Shown here: positions 43,790-52,285 of the stretch, piece by piece
How positions within the stretch are numbered: the stretch's first letter is position 1
Layout: every line of letters starts with the position of its first letter
NCBI RefSeq assembly: GCF_000297395.2
Contig: NZ_HF570108.1
Span: 6,622,155-6,686,154 of the forward strand
Source of the DNA: Micromonospora lupini str. Lupac 08
Lineage (GTDB): Bacteria; Actinomycetota; Actinomycetes; Mycobacteriales; Micromonosporaceae
DNA: 64,000 bases
Direction: 5' to 3'
The notes under the pieces: generated by a model
What the model was told of the DNA's origin: nothing
Database searches by the model: none
Seen by the model: only the letters and a program-made list of their open reading frames with translations
Position numbers and translations under genes: made by a program

Positions 43790-44293
43790 TCAGTAGTACT
43801 CGCGGACTGGTGGCGGGGGCGGGACGTGTCGGTGCTGCGCCACTCGCACCTCCCACTGGCTGCGCCGCCGTCGCGCCTCCCGATCGACAGAACTGCGATG
43901 GTAGGTCTCCGGAGGCCGGGCCAGCCCGTAGAGATCTCCCCACCACTCCCCCGGCTCGGGGTCGAGGATGGTGTCGAGGTGCGAGGGGTAACGCCGACCC
44001 GCACCGTCGTGGACGTCTTCCCGGTCGCCCATCGGCTGGACGATCCGGCCTTCCTGATCCACCACGACCAGGTAGAGGCCGCCCGCGCCGAGCAGGCGTT
44101 CCAGTACCGCAAGGCTCGGTGTCAGACTGCCCGCCTCGACCCGCCCGACCGTCGATGGTGACACCCTGGCGAAGCGGGCCAGCCGATGTTGGCTCAGCCC
44201 CACGATCCGACGTGCACGGCGAACCAGGCCGGCGATGGGGAACCGACCGACGGTGGGGCCAGGGGGAGGAGGAGCTTCGAGCGCCGACGCCAT
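43790..44293 (-). CDS. XRE family helix-turn-helix protein
   Basis: 167 residues from ATG 44293; a TTG at 44329 would add 12 residues. The HTH is at about 22-60 (RRARRIVGLSQHRLARFARV, STVGRVEAGSLTPSL), followed by LLGAGGLYLVVVDQEGRIV, the arrangement of short XRE antitoxin-like or antidote-like regulators, and a basic C-terminus that ends PPPPPVREYY. No toxin gene was found beside it; the divergent neighbour, 330 bp away, is an ECF sigma factor. Confidence 0.82.
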   Translation of the reverse strand: MASALEAPPPPGPTVGRFPIAGLVRRARRIVGLSQHRLARFARVSPSTVGRVEAGSLTPSLAVLERLLGAGGLYLVVVDQEGRIVQPMGDREDVHDGAGRRYPSHLDTILDPEPGEWWGDLYGLARPPETYHRSSVDREARRRRSQWEVRVAQHRHVPPPPPVREYY

Positions 44294-44448
44294 CTCACCA
44301 CCATCCCCGGCGTCAGGACCCGGACTCAACCCCTGTGGACAAACCTGTGGATGACCCGAGGACCGGGCCGCGCCGGGCAGGCCCGGGGCGGGCAGGCCCT
44401 CGGCGGCGGCGGGGCGAGGCGGGGGCGGGGGCAGGGCATCGTTGGCAT

Positions 44449-44519
44449 CCTTTGCTCTGCTTCAACGGACGCAACACTTTTGGACTCCAACAGTTGCGTC
44501 CGTTGAAGCAGAGCAAAGG
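44449..44519. repeat. 27-bp perfect inverted repeat upstream of the ECF sigma gene
   Basis: 44449-44475 and 44493-44519 are exact complements (ends CCTTTGCTCTGC and GCAGAGCAAAGG) around a 17-nt loop. It lies in the 327-bp gap between the divergent XRE and sigma-factor starts (44294-44620), which otherwise holds a G-rich stretch at about 44402-44435 and no gene. AT content is higher than around it. A dispersed palindromic repeat or an attenuator for the sigma gene are both possible. Confidence 0.75.
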
Positions 44520-44620
44520 GCGCGCAGAGGGGTACCGGACCTCCTCGGCCAGCGGATGTAACGCCGCGTCGCCGCCGGGCCAATGAAGGGGTGTAAGGAC
44601 GGCCAACGAGAGGACGGCCT

Positions 44621-45190
44621 GTGAACAGCCCGAGCCCCGGCGGGGACGACCTGACCGCCATCGGTACGGACCCAGCGGCGTTCGAGCGGTTCTACCGTCG
44701 GCACGTCGAGACGATCGGCCGGTTCGTCGCCCGCCGCGTCGACGACCCACACACCGCCGCGGACCTCACGGCCGAGGTGTTCCTGGCGGTGATCGACTCC
44801 GCAGCCGGTTACCGGCCCGAGCGCGGTAACGAGCGGGCCTGGCTCTTCGGCGTGGCCCGCAACGTCATCGCGGCCGAACACCGCCGGGCGACCCGACTCC
44901 TACGGGCCAGCGGTCGCGTGGCGGGACGACGGCTGCTGGACGCCGACGACATCGCCCGGATCGAGGAGCGCATCGACGCGGAATCGCTGGCCCGCCGCAC
45001 CTACCGGGCCCTCGACGGCCTGCCGGAACACACGCGCGCCCTGCTGGAACTCGTCGCCGTCGACGGACTGTCCCTGACCGACGCGGCCGGCGCGCTCGGG
45101 ATCTCCCCGGTGGCCGCACGGGTCCGGGTGCACCGGGCCCGCCGGGCGGTACGCCTCGCGCTCGCCACGTCCGAATCCGCGCTGGTCTGA
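44621..45190 (+). CDS. ECF-type RNA polymerase sigma factor
   Basis: 189 residues from GTG 44621 with AGAGGA about 6 nt upstream. Region 2 is FERFYRRHVETIGRFVARRV to AWLFGVARNVIAAEHRR; region 4 is ALDGLPEHTRALLELVAVDG to GISPVAARVRVHRARRAVRL. No N- or C-terminal extension. It is followed after 17 nt by a membrane protein of the CU044_5270 type, which commonly accompanies such sigma factors and may be its anti-sigma factor. Confidence 0.92.
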   Translation: MNSPSPGGDDLTAIGTDPAAFERFYRRHVETIGRFVARRVDDPHTAADLTAEVFLAVIDSAAGYRPERGNERAWLFGVARNVIAAEHRRATRLLRASGRVAGRRLLDADDIARIEERIDAESLARRTYRALDGLPEHTRALLELVAVDGLSLTDAAGALGISPVAARVRVHRARRAVRLALATSESALV

Positions 45191-45207
45191 CCGGAGGAAT
45201 GAGCACC

Positions 45208-46143
45208 ATGACCCACACCGAGAAGCCACTGGGCGCCTTCGAGGAACGACTCCTCACCGAGCTACGGGAACACATCACGACTCGGACCGCCGACGCGGCG
45301 TCGATCGCGCCTCCGGCCCGTACCACCCGCCGGAGCGCACGGTGGCGCGCACCGGGCTGGCGGCTGGCCGGCGTCGGTGCGCTGGTCGCCCTGCTGACCA
45401 TCGGCGGGCTGCTGGCCCAGACGCTCGGCGACGCCCCACCGACGGCGAGCGCGGCCGAGATCCTGACCGAGGCCGCGGAGTCGGCCCGCCAGCAGCCCGA
45501 CCTGGTGGCCCGCCCCGGCCAGTTCCTGTTCGTCGAAATGCGACTGACCTACCGGGAGCGACCGGTGTCCGGCTCGTACGTCGAGGAGCGGCTCCAGCGT
45601 TGGGTGCCGGTCGGCGACGGCACGTCCTGGCAGCAGCGGCGACGGCTGGAGAGCCGCCCCGACGAGTGGCGGACCGACGACATCTCGGACCTGTCCCCGC
45701 CGCCCGGCTACTACCAGGGCCTACCCACCGAGCCGGAGCAGATGGCCCAGTACCTGCGGGATCACCCAGTCATCCTGGACCTGCCGGCCGGCGCGGACCT
45801 GGAGGCCATCAGGAACGACCCCACGACGATCTTCGGGGACGGGAAGTGGATGCTCGGAGGTTACGTGCCGCCGCAGTCACGCGGCGCGCTGTTCCAGGCG
45901 ATGGCCCGGGTGCCCGGTGCCACCGTGCTGCGCGGTGAGATTCGGGACGCCGCCGGCCGGCGGGGCGTGGCGCTGCGGACGCCGGGCGTGATCGGTGCCC
46001 ACATCGACCTGATCTTCGACCGGGAGACCCACGCCTACCTCGGCGACCGCGATGTCCTGGTACGCGACGGCAAGGAGTCGCTCTACACGAGCACCGCCGT
46101 CACGCGGATGGCGATAGTCGACCAGCCGGGGCAGCTGCCCTGA
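45208..46143 (+). CDS. CU044_5270-family membrane protein, likely sigma partner
   Basis: 311 residues from ATG 45208; ATG 45199 is only 1 nt from GGAGG, so the second ATG fits better. A cytoplasmic N-terminal stretch of about 45 residues (FEERLLTELREHI) precedes one helix (LAGVGALVALLTIGGLLAQTL), then a 240-residue extracytoplasmic domain with conserved-looking FLFVEMRLTYRE, ESRPDEWRTDD and GVIGAHIDLIFDRETHAYLG. I know this family from annotation beside ECF genes; the anti-sigma role is inference, since no zinc HxxxCxxC motif is present. Confidence 0.82.
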   Translation: MTHTEKPLGAFEERLLTELREHITTRTADAASIAPPARTTRRSARWRAPGWRLAGVGALVALLTIGGLLAQTLGDAPPTASAAEILTEAAESARQQPDLVARPGQFLFVEMRLTYRERPVSGSYVEERLQRWVPVGDGTSWQQRRRLESRPDEWRTDDISDLSPPPGYYQGLPTEPEQMAQYLRDHPVILDLPAGADLEAIRNDPTTIFGDGKWMLGGYVPPQSRGALFQAMARVPGATVLRGEIRDAAGRRGVALRTPGVIGAHIDLIFDRETHAYLGDRDVLVRDGKESLYTSTAVTRMAIVDQPGQLP

Positions 46144-46267
46144 CCGTCCGGACGCGGGCGGGGACGGGCGGCGGGCGGCGGGCGGCGGCGGCAACGGGGG
46201 GCGACGGCGGCCGGCAACGGCGGCCGGCAACGGGGGCGGGCGACGGCGGCTTGCGGACCGGGCCGGA
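46144..46267. repeat. G-rich short tandem repeats
   Basis: The gap between convergent genes contains GGGCGGC units (about 46164-46190) and two copies of CGGCGGCCGGCAA (about 46205-46232). Many runs of three or more G make it quadruplex-prone on the plus strand. No gene and no clean hairpin terminator. Confidence 0.6.
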
Positions 46268-46615
46268 TCAGAGGTCACAGAGGCGGCGGCCGGAGCGGAT
46301 GTCGTCGAGGGCCGCGTGCAGGTCACGGATGCGCCGCTCGGCCTCGGCGGTCAGCCGAGTGTGCAGACCCTCCCAGTCGGCCAGCTCGGGGTCGGGTGGC
46401 AGAGCCGCGAGCAGGTCGCGGATGTCGTTGACGGTCAGGCCGATGCGCTGGGCCACACGCGCCACCCTGATCCGGCAGGCCGCGTCGGAGTCGAAGCGCC
46501 GCTGGTTGCCGCCGGTGCGGGCAGCCGTGATCAGGCCCTGCCGCTCGTAGAACCGCACGGCAGAACCGCTGACTCCGCTCTCCCGGGCCACCTCGCCGAC
46601 CGTCAACGTGCCCAT
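46268..46615 (-). CDS. MerR family regulator without a Cys cluster
   Basis: 115 residues from ATG 46615, GGGGGAG 5 nt upstream. HTH and wing: LTVGEVARESGVSGSAVRFY, GLITAARTGGNQRRFDSD, then a dimerisation helix. It looks like the SoxR branch in length but has a single Cys near the end (RRLCDL), so it cannot hold the SoxR iron-sulfur cluster. Divergent from an NADPH-dependent flavin reductase, which it probably controls. Confidence 0.9.
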   Translation of the reverse strand: MGTLTVGEVARESGVSGSAVRFYERQGLITAARTGGNQRRFDSDAACRIRVARVAQRIGLTVNDIRDLLAALPPDPELADWEGLHTRLTAEAERRIRDLHAALDDIRSGRRLCDL

Positions 46616-46636
46616 CGCCACTCCCCCGCCGCCATT

Positions 46637-46660
46637 GACTTCACCATTACTTCAAGTCTT
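46637..46660. promoter_or_regulatory. MerR-type operator/promoter for the flavin reductase gene
   Basis: GACTTCA-N8-TCAAGTC-like dyad (arms 46637-46643 and 46652-46658, one mismatch) overlaps a TTGACT (46636-46641) that can serve as -35. A stretched -35/-10 spacing around a dyad is the hallmark of MerR-controlled promoters; the -10 is not clear. Confidence 0.45.
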
Positions 46661-46672
46661 AGCGTCCAAGAC

Positions 46673-47248
46673 ATGACTACGCAAGAGGACACCGCACCGC
46701 CGACCGTCGCCGTGCTCGTCGGGAGCGTCCGTCAACCCCGGGTGGGCCGCTCGATCGCCAACTGGTTCGTCGCCCACGCCGGTCGCCGCACGGACCTCGA
46801 CCTGGACCTCGTCGACCTCGCCGAGGTGCCACTGCCCTTCGCCGACACCCCTCCGGGTGGCAATGCGGCCAGCCCGATCAGTGCCCGGTTGGCTGCCGCC
46901 GACGCGTTCGTGGTGGTGACCCCCGAGTACAACCACAGCTTCCCGGCCGCCCTGAAGAACGCCATCGACTGGCACTACCGGGAGTGGGCCCGCAAGCCGG
47001 TGGCCTTCGTGTCGTACGGCGCCGGCTCCGGCGGCATCCGCGCGGTCGAGCAGCTCCGGCTGGTCTTCGCCGAGGTGCAGGCCGCCACGACGCGCTCCGG
47101 GGTGGTGCTCCGGGCACCCTGGGAGCGGCTCGACGACACCGGTCGGCTTGTCGACGACGAGCCGCTGCGGCAGGCCGCCGACGCCACCCTGAGCGAGCTG
47201 GCCTGGTGGGCCGAGGCGCTGCGCGCCGCCCGCCGGGTCCGGCCCTGA
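46673..47248 (+). CDS. NADPH-dependent FMN reductase family protein
   Basis: 191 residues from ATG 46673. Flavodoxin-like fold: VAVLVGSVRQPRVGRSIANW binds the FMN phosphate, and VVVTPEYNHSFPAALKNAIDW is the family signature (P-E-Y-N). AFVSYGAGSGGIRAVEQLR completes the flavin site. Likely a quinone or azo-type reductase with FMN. It is divergent from a MerR regulator and 8 nt in front of a drug exporter, suggesting a redox-stress or xenobiotic operon. Confidence 0.93.
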   Translation: MTTQEDTAPPTVAVLVGSVRQPRVGRSIANWFVAHAGRRTDLDLDLVDLAEVPLPFADTPPGGNAASPISARLAAADAFVVVTPEYNHSFPAALKNAIDWHYREWARKPVAFVSYGAGSGGIRAVEQLRLVFAEVQAATTRSGVVLRAPWERLDDTGRLVDDEPLRQAADATLSELAWWAEALRAARRVRP

Positions 47249-47256
47249 GCCGCGAC

Positions 47257-48783
47257 ATGGACGCGTCCGCGCGACGACTCGGCTGGTACCTGACCCTGGG
47301 CGGCCTGCTCGCGGTGATCGACACCACGGTCACCGTGGTGGCCCTGCCGAAGCTGGTCGACGACCTCGACACCAACCTCACCACGATCGGCTGGGTAACC
47401 AGCGGGTACGCGCTCGCCCTGGTCGCGGTGATGCCCACCGCCGCCTGGGCGATCGGCCGCTTCGGTGCCCGCCGCACCTACCTGACCGCGCTGCTGCTGT
47501 TCACGGCCGGGTCGGTGCTGGCCGGGGCGGCCTGGAGCGTCGGATCGCTCATCGCGTTCCGGGTGCTCCAGGGGCTGGGTGGCGGGCTGCTCAACCCGGT
47601 CGGGATGGCCGTCGCGCTCGCCGCGGTGCCGCCCGGACGGCGCGGACGGATGATGAGCCTGCTCGGCCTTCCGGTGCTGGTCGGGCCCCTGATCGGGCCG
47701 GTGCTGGGCGGGCTGCTGCTCGATCACGCGTCCTGGCGGTGGATCTTCTGGATCAACCTGCCGGTGGGGCTGTTGGCGGTGCTGCTCGGCCGGTCGGTGC
47801 TGCCGGTCGCCGACCCGCGACGGCCACCGGTCCGGCTGGACGTCGTCGGGCTGCTGCTGCTCTGCCCCGGCCTGGCGCTGGCGGTGTACGGGCTCAGCGT
47901 CACCGGCGAGCGGGGCGGGGTCGTCACCGCGTCCGTGCTGCTGCCGCTCGCGCTCGGCGCCCTGCTGGTGGTCACGTTCGCCTGGCGGGCCGGCCGGATA
48001 CGGCAGCCACTGCTGAACCTGGCTGTGCTGCGCGCCCCGGGGATGGCCGGAGGTGCCGCCACTGTGGCGTTCTTCGCCGCCGGCTACTTCGGCTCGTTCC
48101 TGATCATCCCGGCCTACGTGCAGGTGGTACGCGGTGACTCGGCCACCCTGGCCGGGGTGATCGGCATCCCGCAGGCGCTTACCACCGGGCTGATGCTCCA
48201 GGTCGCGACCCGGCTCGTCGACCATGTCTCGGCGCGGCGGGTCGTCGGGCTCGGCATCGCCACCGCGGTCGCCGGCACGGTGGCCCGGGTGCTGGTGCTC
48301 GACGCCGACACCTCGTACCCGCTGCTGGCCACGCTGGGTGCGGTCATCGGCCTGGGCATGGGCGCGACGCTGATGCCGACGATGACCGCGGCCAGCCGAT
48401 CGCTCCCGCCCGACGACCTGCCGTCCGGCTCCACGCTGCTCACCACTGTGTCGCACACCTCGGTCGCGGCCGGCACCGCGCTGATCGCGGCCGCCCTGTC
48501 CTGGCTGGCGGACCGGCTCGCCCCGAGCCTGGAAGGCGGGGGCATCACGGCGGCCAACCGGCTCGACCCGGCGAGCCGGCTCGGCCTCGCGCCGGACCTG
48601 GCGCAGGCCACCCGGCTCGCGCTGGCGGTGTCGGCAGTGCTGTTGGCGCTCGCCTGGCTGACCAGCCGGCGACTTCCGGCCGCCGTCGCGGGCGCCGACG
48701 AGGCGACCACCCCGGCGGGACCCGCCGCGTCGGTCAGTAGCGCTGGCGGAGCAGACCGGCGGCCTCGACCGCCCAGTAGGTGA
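47257..48783 (+). CDS. DHA2-type MFS exporter
   Basis: 508 residues from ATG 47257. Fourteen hydrophobic helices. LAVIDTTVTVVALPKLVDDL and WVTSGYALALVAVMPTAAW are family motifs of helix 1-2, FGARRTYLTALLLFTAGSVL is motif A, and LPVLVGPLIGPVLGGLLLDH motif C, the drug:proton antiporter mark. The C-terminus is an Ala/Ser-rich tail that overlaps the 3-prime end of hemB by 50 bp on the other strand. Substrate unknown; co-transcription with the flavin reductase is likely. Confidence 0.93.
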   Translation: MDASARRLGWYLTLGGLLAVIDTTVTVVALPKLVDDLDTNLTTIGWVTSGYALALVAVMPTAAWAIGRFGARRTYLTALLLFTAGSVLAGAAWSVGSLIAFRVLQGLGGGLLNPVGMAVALAAVPPGRRGRMMSLLGLPVLVGPLIGPVLGGLLLDHASWRWIFWINLPVGLLAVLLGRSVLPVADPRRPPVRLDVVGLLLLCPGLALAVYGLSVTGERGGVVTASVLLPLALGALLVVTFAWRAGRIRQPLLNLAVLRAPGMAGGAATVAFFAAGYFGSFLIIPAYVQVVRGDSATLAGVIGIPQALTTGLMLQVATRLVDHVSARRVVGLGIATAVAGTVARVLVLDADTSYPLLATLGAVIGLGMGATLMPTMTAASRSLPPDDLPSGSTLLTTVSHTSVAAGTALIAAALSWLADRLAPSLEGGGITAANRLDPASRLGLAPDLAQATRLALAVSAVLLALAWLTSRRLPAAVAGADEATTPAGPAASVSSAGGADRRPRPPSR

Positions 48784-49717
48784 GGATGATCTGCGCCCCG
48801 GCCCGCTTGATCGAGGTGAGCGTCTCCAGCATGACCCGCTCCCGGTCGATCCAACCGTTCGCGGCGGCCGCCTCGACCATGGCGTACTCCCCGGAGACCT
48901 GGTAGGCGGCGACCGGGACGTCCACCGCGGCCCGCACCGCCGACACCACGTCGAGGTAGGGCAGCGCCGGCTTGACCATCACCAGGTCGGCGCCCTCGGC
49001 GACGTCGAGCTCGACCTCGCGCAGCGACTCCCGCAGGTTGGCCGGGTCCTGCTGATAGGCGCGTCGGTCACCCTCCAGCGCCGACTCCACCGCCTCCCGG
49101 AACGGGCCGAAGAACGCCGAGGCGTACTTCACCGCGTACGCCAGCACCGCCACATCCTGGTGGCCGGCGGCGTCGAGCGCCCGGCGGACCACGCCGACCT
49201 GGCCGTCCATCATCCCGGACGGCCCGACCATGTGGACCCCGGCGGCGGCCTGGGCCACCGCCATCTCGGCGTACGCGGCCAGGGTGGCGTCGTTGTCCAC
49301 CTCACCGCCGGGGGTGAGCACGCCGCAGTGCCCGTGCGAGGTGAACTCGTCCAGGCACAGGTCGCTCATCACGACAGTGCTGTCGCCCACCTCGGACACG
49401 ACGTCGCGGATGGCGACGTTCAGGATGCCGTTCGGGTCGATGCCGCCGGACCCGGTCGGGTCACGCCGCTCGGGCACCCCGAAGAGCATGATCCCGCCGA
49501 CGCCGGCCTGGACCGCCTCGGCGGCCGCCTTGCGCAGGGAGTCCCGGGAGTGCTGGAGCACCCCCGGGAGCGACCCGATGGCCCGGGGCTCGGTCAGCCC
49601 CTCCTTGACGAACATCGGCACGACCAGCTCGGCCGGGTCGACCCGGGTCTCGGACACCAGCCGGCGGATCGCCGGGGTGCGGCGCAGGCGGCGGGGCCGG
49701 ATCTCGGGGTACGACAT
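48734..49717 (-). CDS. hemB: Porphobilinogen synthase
   Basis: 327 residues from ATG 49717, AGGAGG about 8 nt upstream. Condenses two 5-aminolevulinates. Both active-site lysines are present, in AYAVKYASAFFGPF and VMVKPALPYLDVV. The metal region reads SDLCLDEFTSHGHCG, an Asp-rich mixed type rather than the four-Cys zinc site. Last gene of the rex-hemACD operon, 22 nt after hemD. Confidence 0.97.
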   Translation of the reverse strand: MSYPEIRPRRLRRTPAIRRLVSETRVDPAELVVPMFVKEGLTEPRAIGSLPGVLQHSRDSLRKAAAEAVQAGVGGIMLFGVPERRDPTGSGGIDPNGILNVAIRDVVSEVGDSTVVMSDLCLDEFTSHGHCGVLTPGGEVDNDATLAAYAEMAVAQAAAGVHMVGPSGMMDGQVGVVRRALDAAGHQDVAVLAYAVKYASAFFGPFREAVESALEGDRRAYQQDPANLRESLREVELDVAEGADLVMVKPALPYLDVVSAVRAAVDVPVAAYQVSGEYAMVEAAAANGWIDRERVMLETLTSIKRAGAQIILTYWAVEAAGLLRQRY

Positions 49718-49739
49718 GGAAGGGCCCTCCTGAAGACGA

Positions 49740-51320
49740 CTACCGGAAGCGGAGGGCGGTCGGCCCCTGCACCTTCGAGCCACGGCGCTGCTTGGCCGGC
49801 ATGGCGGCCAGCTTCTCGCGCAGCTCGACGGCGTAGGCGGCGAGCGCCTCCACCAGGTCGGGCACCGAGGCGTGCGGTGGCTGGACGTCGACCCGAAGGC
49901 CGAACTCCGTCGCGGTCTCCGCCGTCTTGGGCCCAATCACGGCAACAACGGTCCGCGCGTGCGGCTTCCCGGCGATGCCGACCAGGTTCCGCACGGTGGA
50001 GGAGGACGTGAAGAGGACCGCGTCGAACCCGCCGGACTTGATCGCGTCGCGGATCTCGGCGGGCGGCGGCGCGGCCCGCACCGTCCGGTACGCGGTCACG
50101 TCGTCGACCTCCCAGCCGCGCTCGGTGAGCCCGGCGGCGAGCGTCTCGGTGGCGATGTCGGCGCGCGGCAGCAGCACCCGGCCGACCGGGTCGAGGATCT
50201 CGTCGTGCGGCGAGAACTCGGCCAGCAGCCCCTCGGAGGACTGCTCCCCGGCGGGGATCAGCTCCGGCTGGATGCCGAACGCGCGGACCGCGTCGGCGGT
50301 CGCCTCACCGATGCAGGCGATCTTGACGCCGCCGAAGTGCCGGGCGTCCAGGCCGTGCTCGGCGAACTTCTCCCAGACCGCGCGGACCGCGTTCACCGAG
50401 GTGAAGATCACCCAGGCGTACCGGCCGTCGACCAGGCCCTTGACGGCCCGCTCCATCTGGGCCGGGGTGCGCGGCGGCTCGACCGCGATGGTCGGCACCT
50501 CGCACGGGATCGCCCCGTACGCCCGCAGCCGGGCGCTCATCGCGCCGGCCTGCTCCTTGGTGCGGGGCACCAGCACCTTCCAGCCGTACAGCGGGCGGTT
50601 CTCCCACCAGCTCATCTTGTCGCGCTGGCCCACACCCGCGCCGACGGTGAGCACCACCCGGCCGGTGAAGCCGAGCGCGGCGGCCACGAAGCTGTCCACG
50701 GTCGACGTGGTCGTGTACTGGGTCTCGCCGGTGCCGTCGCCGGTCACGCCGACACCTGTGGTGCCGTCGACCCCGGCGGCCAGCAGGCCGTCCCGGACGG
50801 CGGCGAGGTCACCGGCGTCCACCGCGAGCGCGAGCGAACCCCGACCGACGGCCGCGGCAAGCGCCTCGAAGTCCAGCGTGCTGACGTCCTCGACGTCGGC
50901 GGCGGTACGCACACCCGGCAGCGGAACCCCGGCGTAGGTGGCGACGCCCTCGGCCTGGCCGACGCCGGGCACCACCTCGAAGTGGGCGGCGGTGCGGGCC
51001 ACGGCCTGCACCTCCTTGACCACCGAGTCGTGGCCGAACGGGTCGCCGGCAACCAGGTGCACCGCGTTCAGCCCGGACCGGGCAGCGGAGATCAGCACCT
51101 TCGCCACGTCCCCCGGCGCGCCTTCGGCCGGGGTGAACTCGGCGTCGTCTCTGGCCTCGGCGCGAACGACGGAGAGCAACGACTCCGGGACTCCCCGGTC
51201 GTAGATCACCTGGTCGGCGTCGACCAGGGCGTCGTGCGCCCGGCGGGTCAGCAGGCCCGGGTCGCCGGGTCCCGCCCCGACGAACGCGATACGGCCGACG
51301 GGCTTACGGGTGCGGGTCAT
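49740..51320 (-). CDS. hemD: CobA-HemD fusion: uroporphyrinogen-III methylase domain and synthase
   Basis: 526 residues. Residues about 10-240 are the SUMT (CobA) fold with FVGAGPGDPGLLTRRA; residues about 250-505 are the uroporphyrinogen-III synthase HemD, which closes hydroxymethylbilane with inversion of ring D (VIFTSVNAVRAVWEKF, ACIGEATADAVRAFG, VLFTSSSTVRNL). The fusion is usual in actinobacteria. In the CobA half several usual residues differ: AGDPFGHDSVVKEV instead of GDPF-x-F-G/N-x-x-x-E-E, and PGVGQAEGVATYAGVPL. Methylase activity is therefore doubtful, while the HemD half looks intact. Overlaps hemC by 4 nt. Confidence 0.93.
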   Translation of the reverse strand: MTRTRKPVGRIAFVGAGPGDPGLLTRRAHDALVDADQVIYDRGVPESLLSVVRAEARDDAEFTPAEGAPGDVAKVLISAARSGLNAVHLVAGDPFGHDSVVKEVQAVARTAAHFEVVPGVGQAEGVATYAGVPLPGVRTAADVEDVSTLDFEALAAAVGRGSLALAVDAGDLAAVRDGLLAAGVDGTTGVGVTGDGTGETQYTTTSTVDSFVAAALGFTGRVVLTVGAGVGQRDKMSWWENRPLYGWKVLVPRTKEQAGAMSARLRAYGAIPCEVPTIAVEPPRTPAQMERAVKGLVDGRYAWVIFTSVNAVRAVWEKFAEHGLDARHFGGVKIACIGEATADAVRAFGIQPELIPAGEQSSEGLLAEFSPHDEILDPVGRVLLPRADIATETLAAGLTERGWEVDDVTAYRTVRAAPPPAEIRDAIKSGGFDAVLFTSSSTVRNLVGIAGKPHARTVVAVIGPKTAETATEFGLRVDVQPPHASVPDLVEALAAYAVELREKLAAMPAKQRRGSKVQGPTALRFR

Positions 51321-52285
51321 TCTGTGCTCCCAAATTGCTGGGTCCCCGGGCCGGTGTGTCCTTGGTGGCCGAGGATCGAGTCGGCGCCGAGTTCGAGGAG
51401 TTCGGCGGCGAGTGCCTTACCGATCTCCGCCGCGTCGGCGGGCGTTCCGGTGCGGGACAGCCGAAGGTCACGAGTGCCGTCCGGGCTGATCACCGCCCCG
51501 CGCAGGTAGATCTCATCGCCGGCGTCACCTTCGGCGAGTTCCGCATAGGCGGCGACGGGTGCGGTGCACCCGGCCTCCAGGGTTGCCAGCAACGCGCGCT
51601 CCGCGGTGACCGTGTAGCGCGACGGTGCGTGGTCGAGCGTCCCGAGCAGCTCGACCAGGTCCTGATCGTCGGCCCGGCACTCCACGGCCAGCGCGCCCTG
51701 GGCGGGCGCGGGCAGCATGAGCATCGGGTCGAGCGTCTCGGTGATCACGTCGGTCCGACCGATCCGGGCCAGCCCGGCCCGGGCCAGCACGACCGCGTCG
51801 AGATCCGCGTCGGGGCCGAGCACCCGCGCCAGGCGGGTGTCGATGTTGCCGCGGACCGGGGTGACCTCCAGTTGCAGGCCGAGGGCGTGCAGCTGGGCGA
51901 TGCGGCGCAGCGCGCCGGTGCCCACGGTGGCACCGGGCGGCAGCTCGGCGAGCGTCCGGCCGCCCTGGGCGATCAACGCGTCGCGCGGGTCCTGTCGGGC
52001 CGGCACGGCCGCGATGTGCAGCCCGGGGGCGCCGGCCGTGGGCAGATCCTTGTAGGAGTGCACGGCGAAGTCGATCGTCCGCGCGGTCAGCGCGTCACGC
52101 AGCGCGGAGACGAATACCCCGACGCCGAGCCGGTGCACGGGCGCGTTGGAGCGGTCGCCGGCGGTGACCACCTCGACCAGCTCGACCGGGCGGCCGGTGG
52201 CGGCTGTCAACGCCTCGGCGACCTGGCCGGACTGGGCCATCGCCAGGGTGCTGCCGCGGGTGCCGAGGCGCAGGGGAGCGGTCAT
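51317..52285 (-). CDS. hemC: Hydroxymethylbilane synthase
   Basis: 322 residues from ATG 52285. Polymerises four porphobilinogens. The dipyrromethane cofactor Cys is in LLATLEAGCTAPVAAYAE; the N-terminus LRLGTRGSTLAMAQSGQVAE and the catalytic Asp region DFAVHSYKDLPT are typical. It overlaps hemA and hemD by 4 nt on each side. Confidence 0.97.
   Translation of the reverse strand: MTAPLRLGTRGSTLAMAQSGQVAEALTAATGRPVELVEVVTAGDRSNAPVHRLGVGVFVSALRDALTARTIDFAVHSYKDLPTAGAPGLHIAAVPARQDPRDALIAQGGRTLAELPPGATVGTGALRRIAQLHALGLQLEVTPVRGNIDTRLARVLGPDADLDAVVLARAGLARIGRTDVITETLDPMLMLPAPAQGALAVECRADDQDLVELLGTLDHAPSRYTVTAERALLATLEAGCTAPVAAYAELAEGDAGDEIYLRGAVISPDGTRDLRLSRTGTPADAAEIGKALAAELLELGADSILGHQGHTGPGTQQFGSTE

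Noticed and set aside
41007..43946. Open frame of about 980 codons opposite the secreted nuclease
   Set aside because: Composition is that of an antisense shadow and the plus strand carries an intact multidomain nuclease.
46144..46267. Tandem G-rich units as a possible origin or iteron set
   Set aside because: Units are short, irregular and lack DnaA boxes or nearby replication genes.
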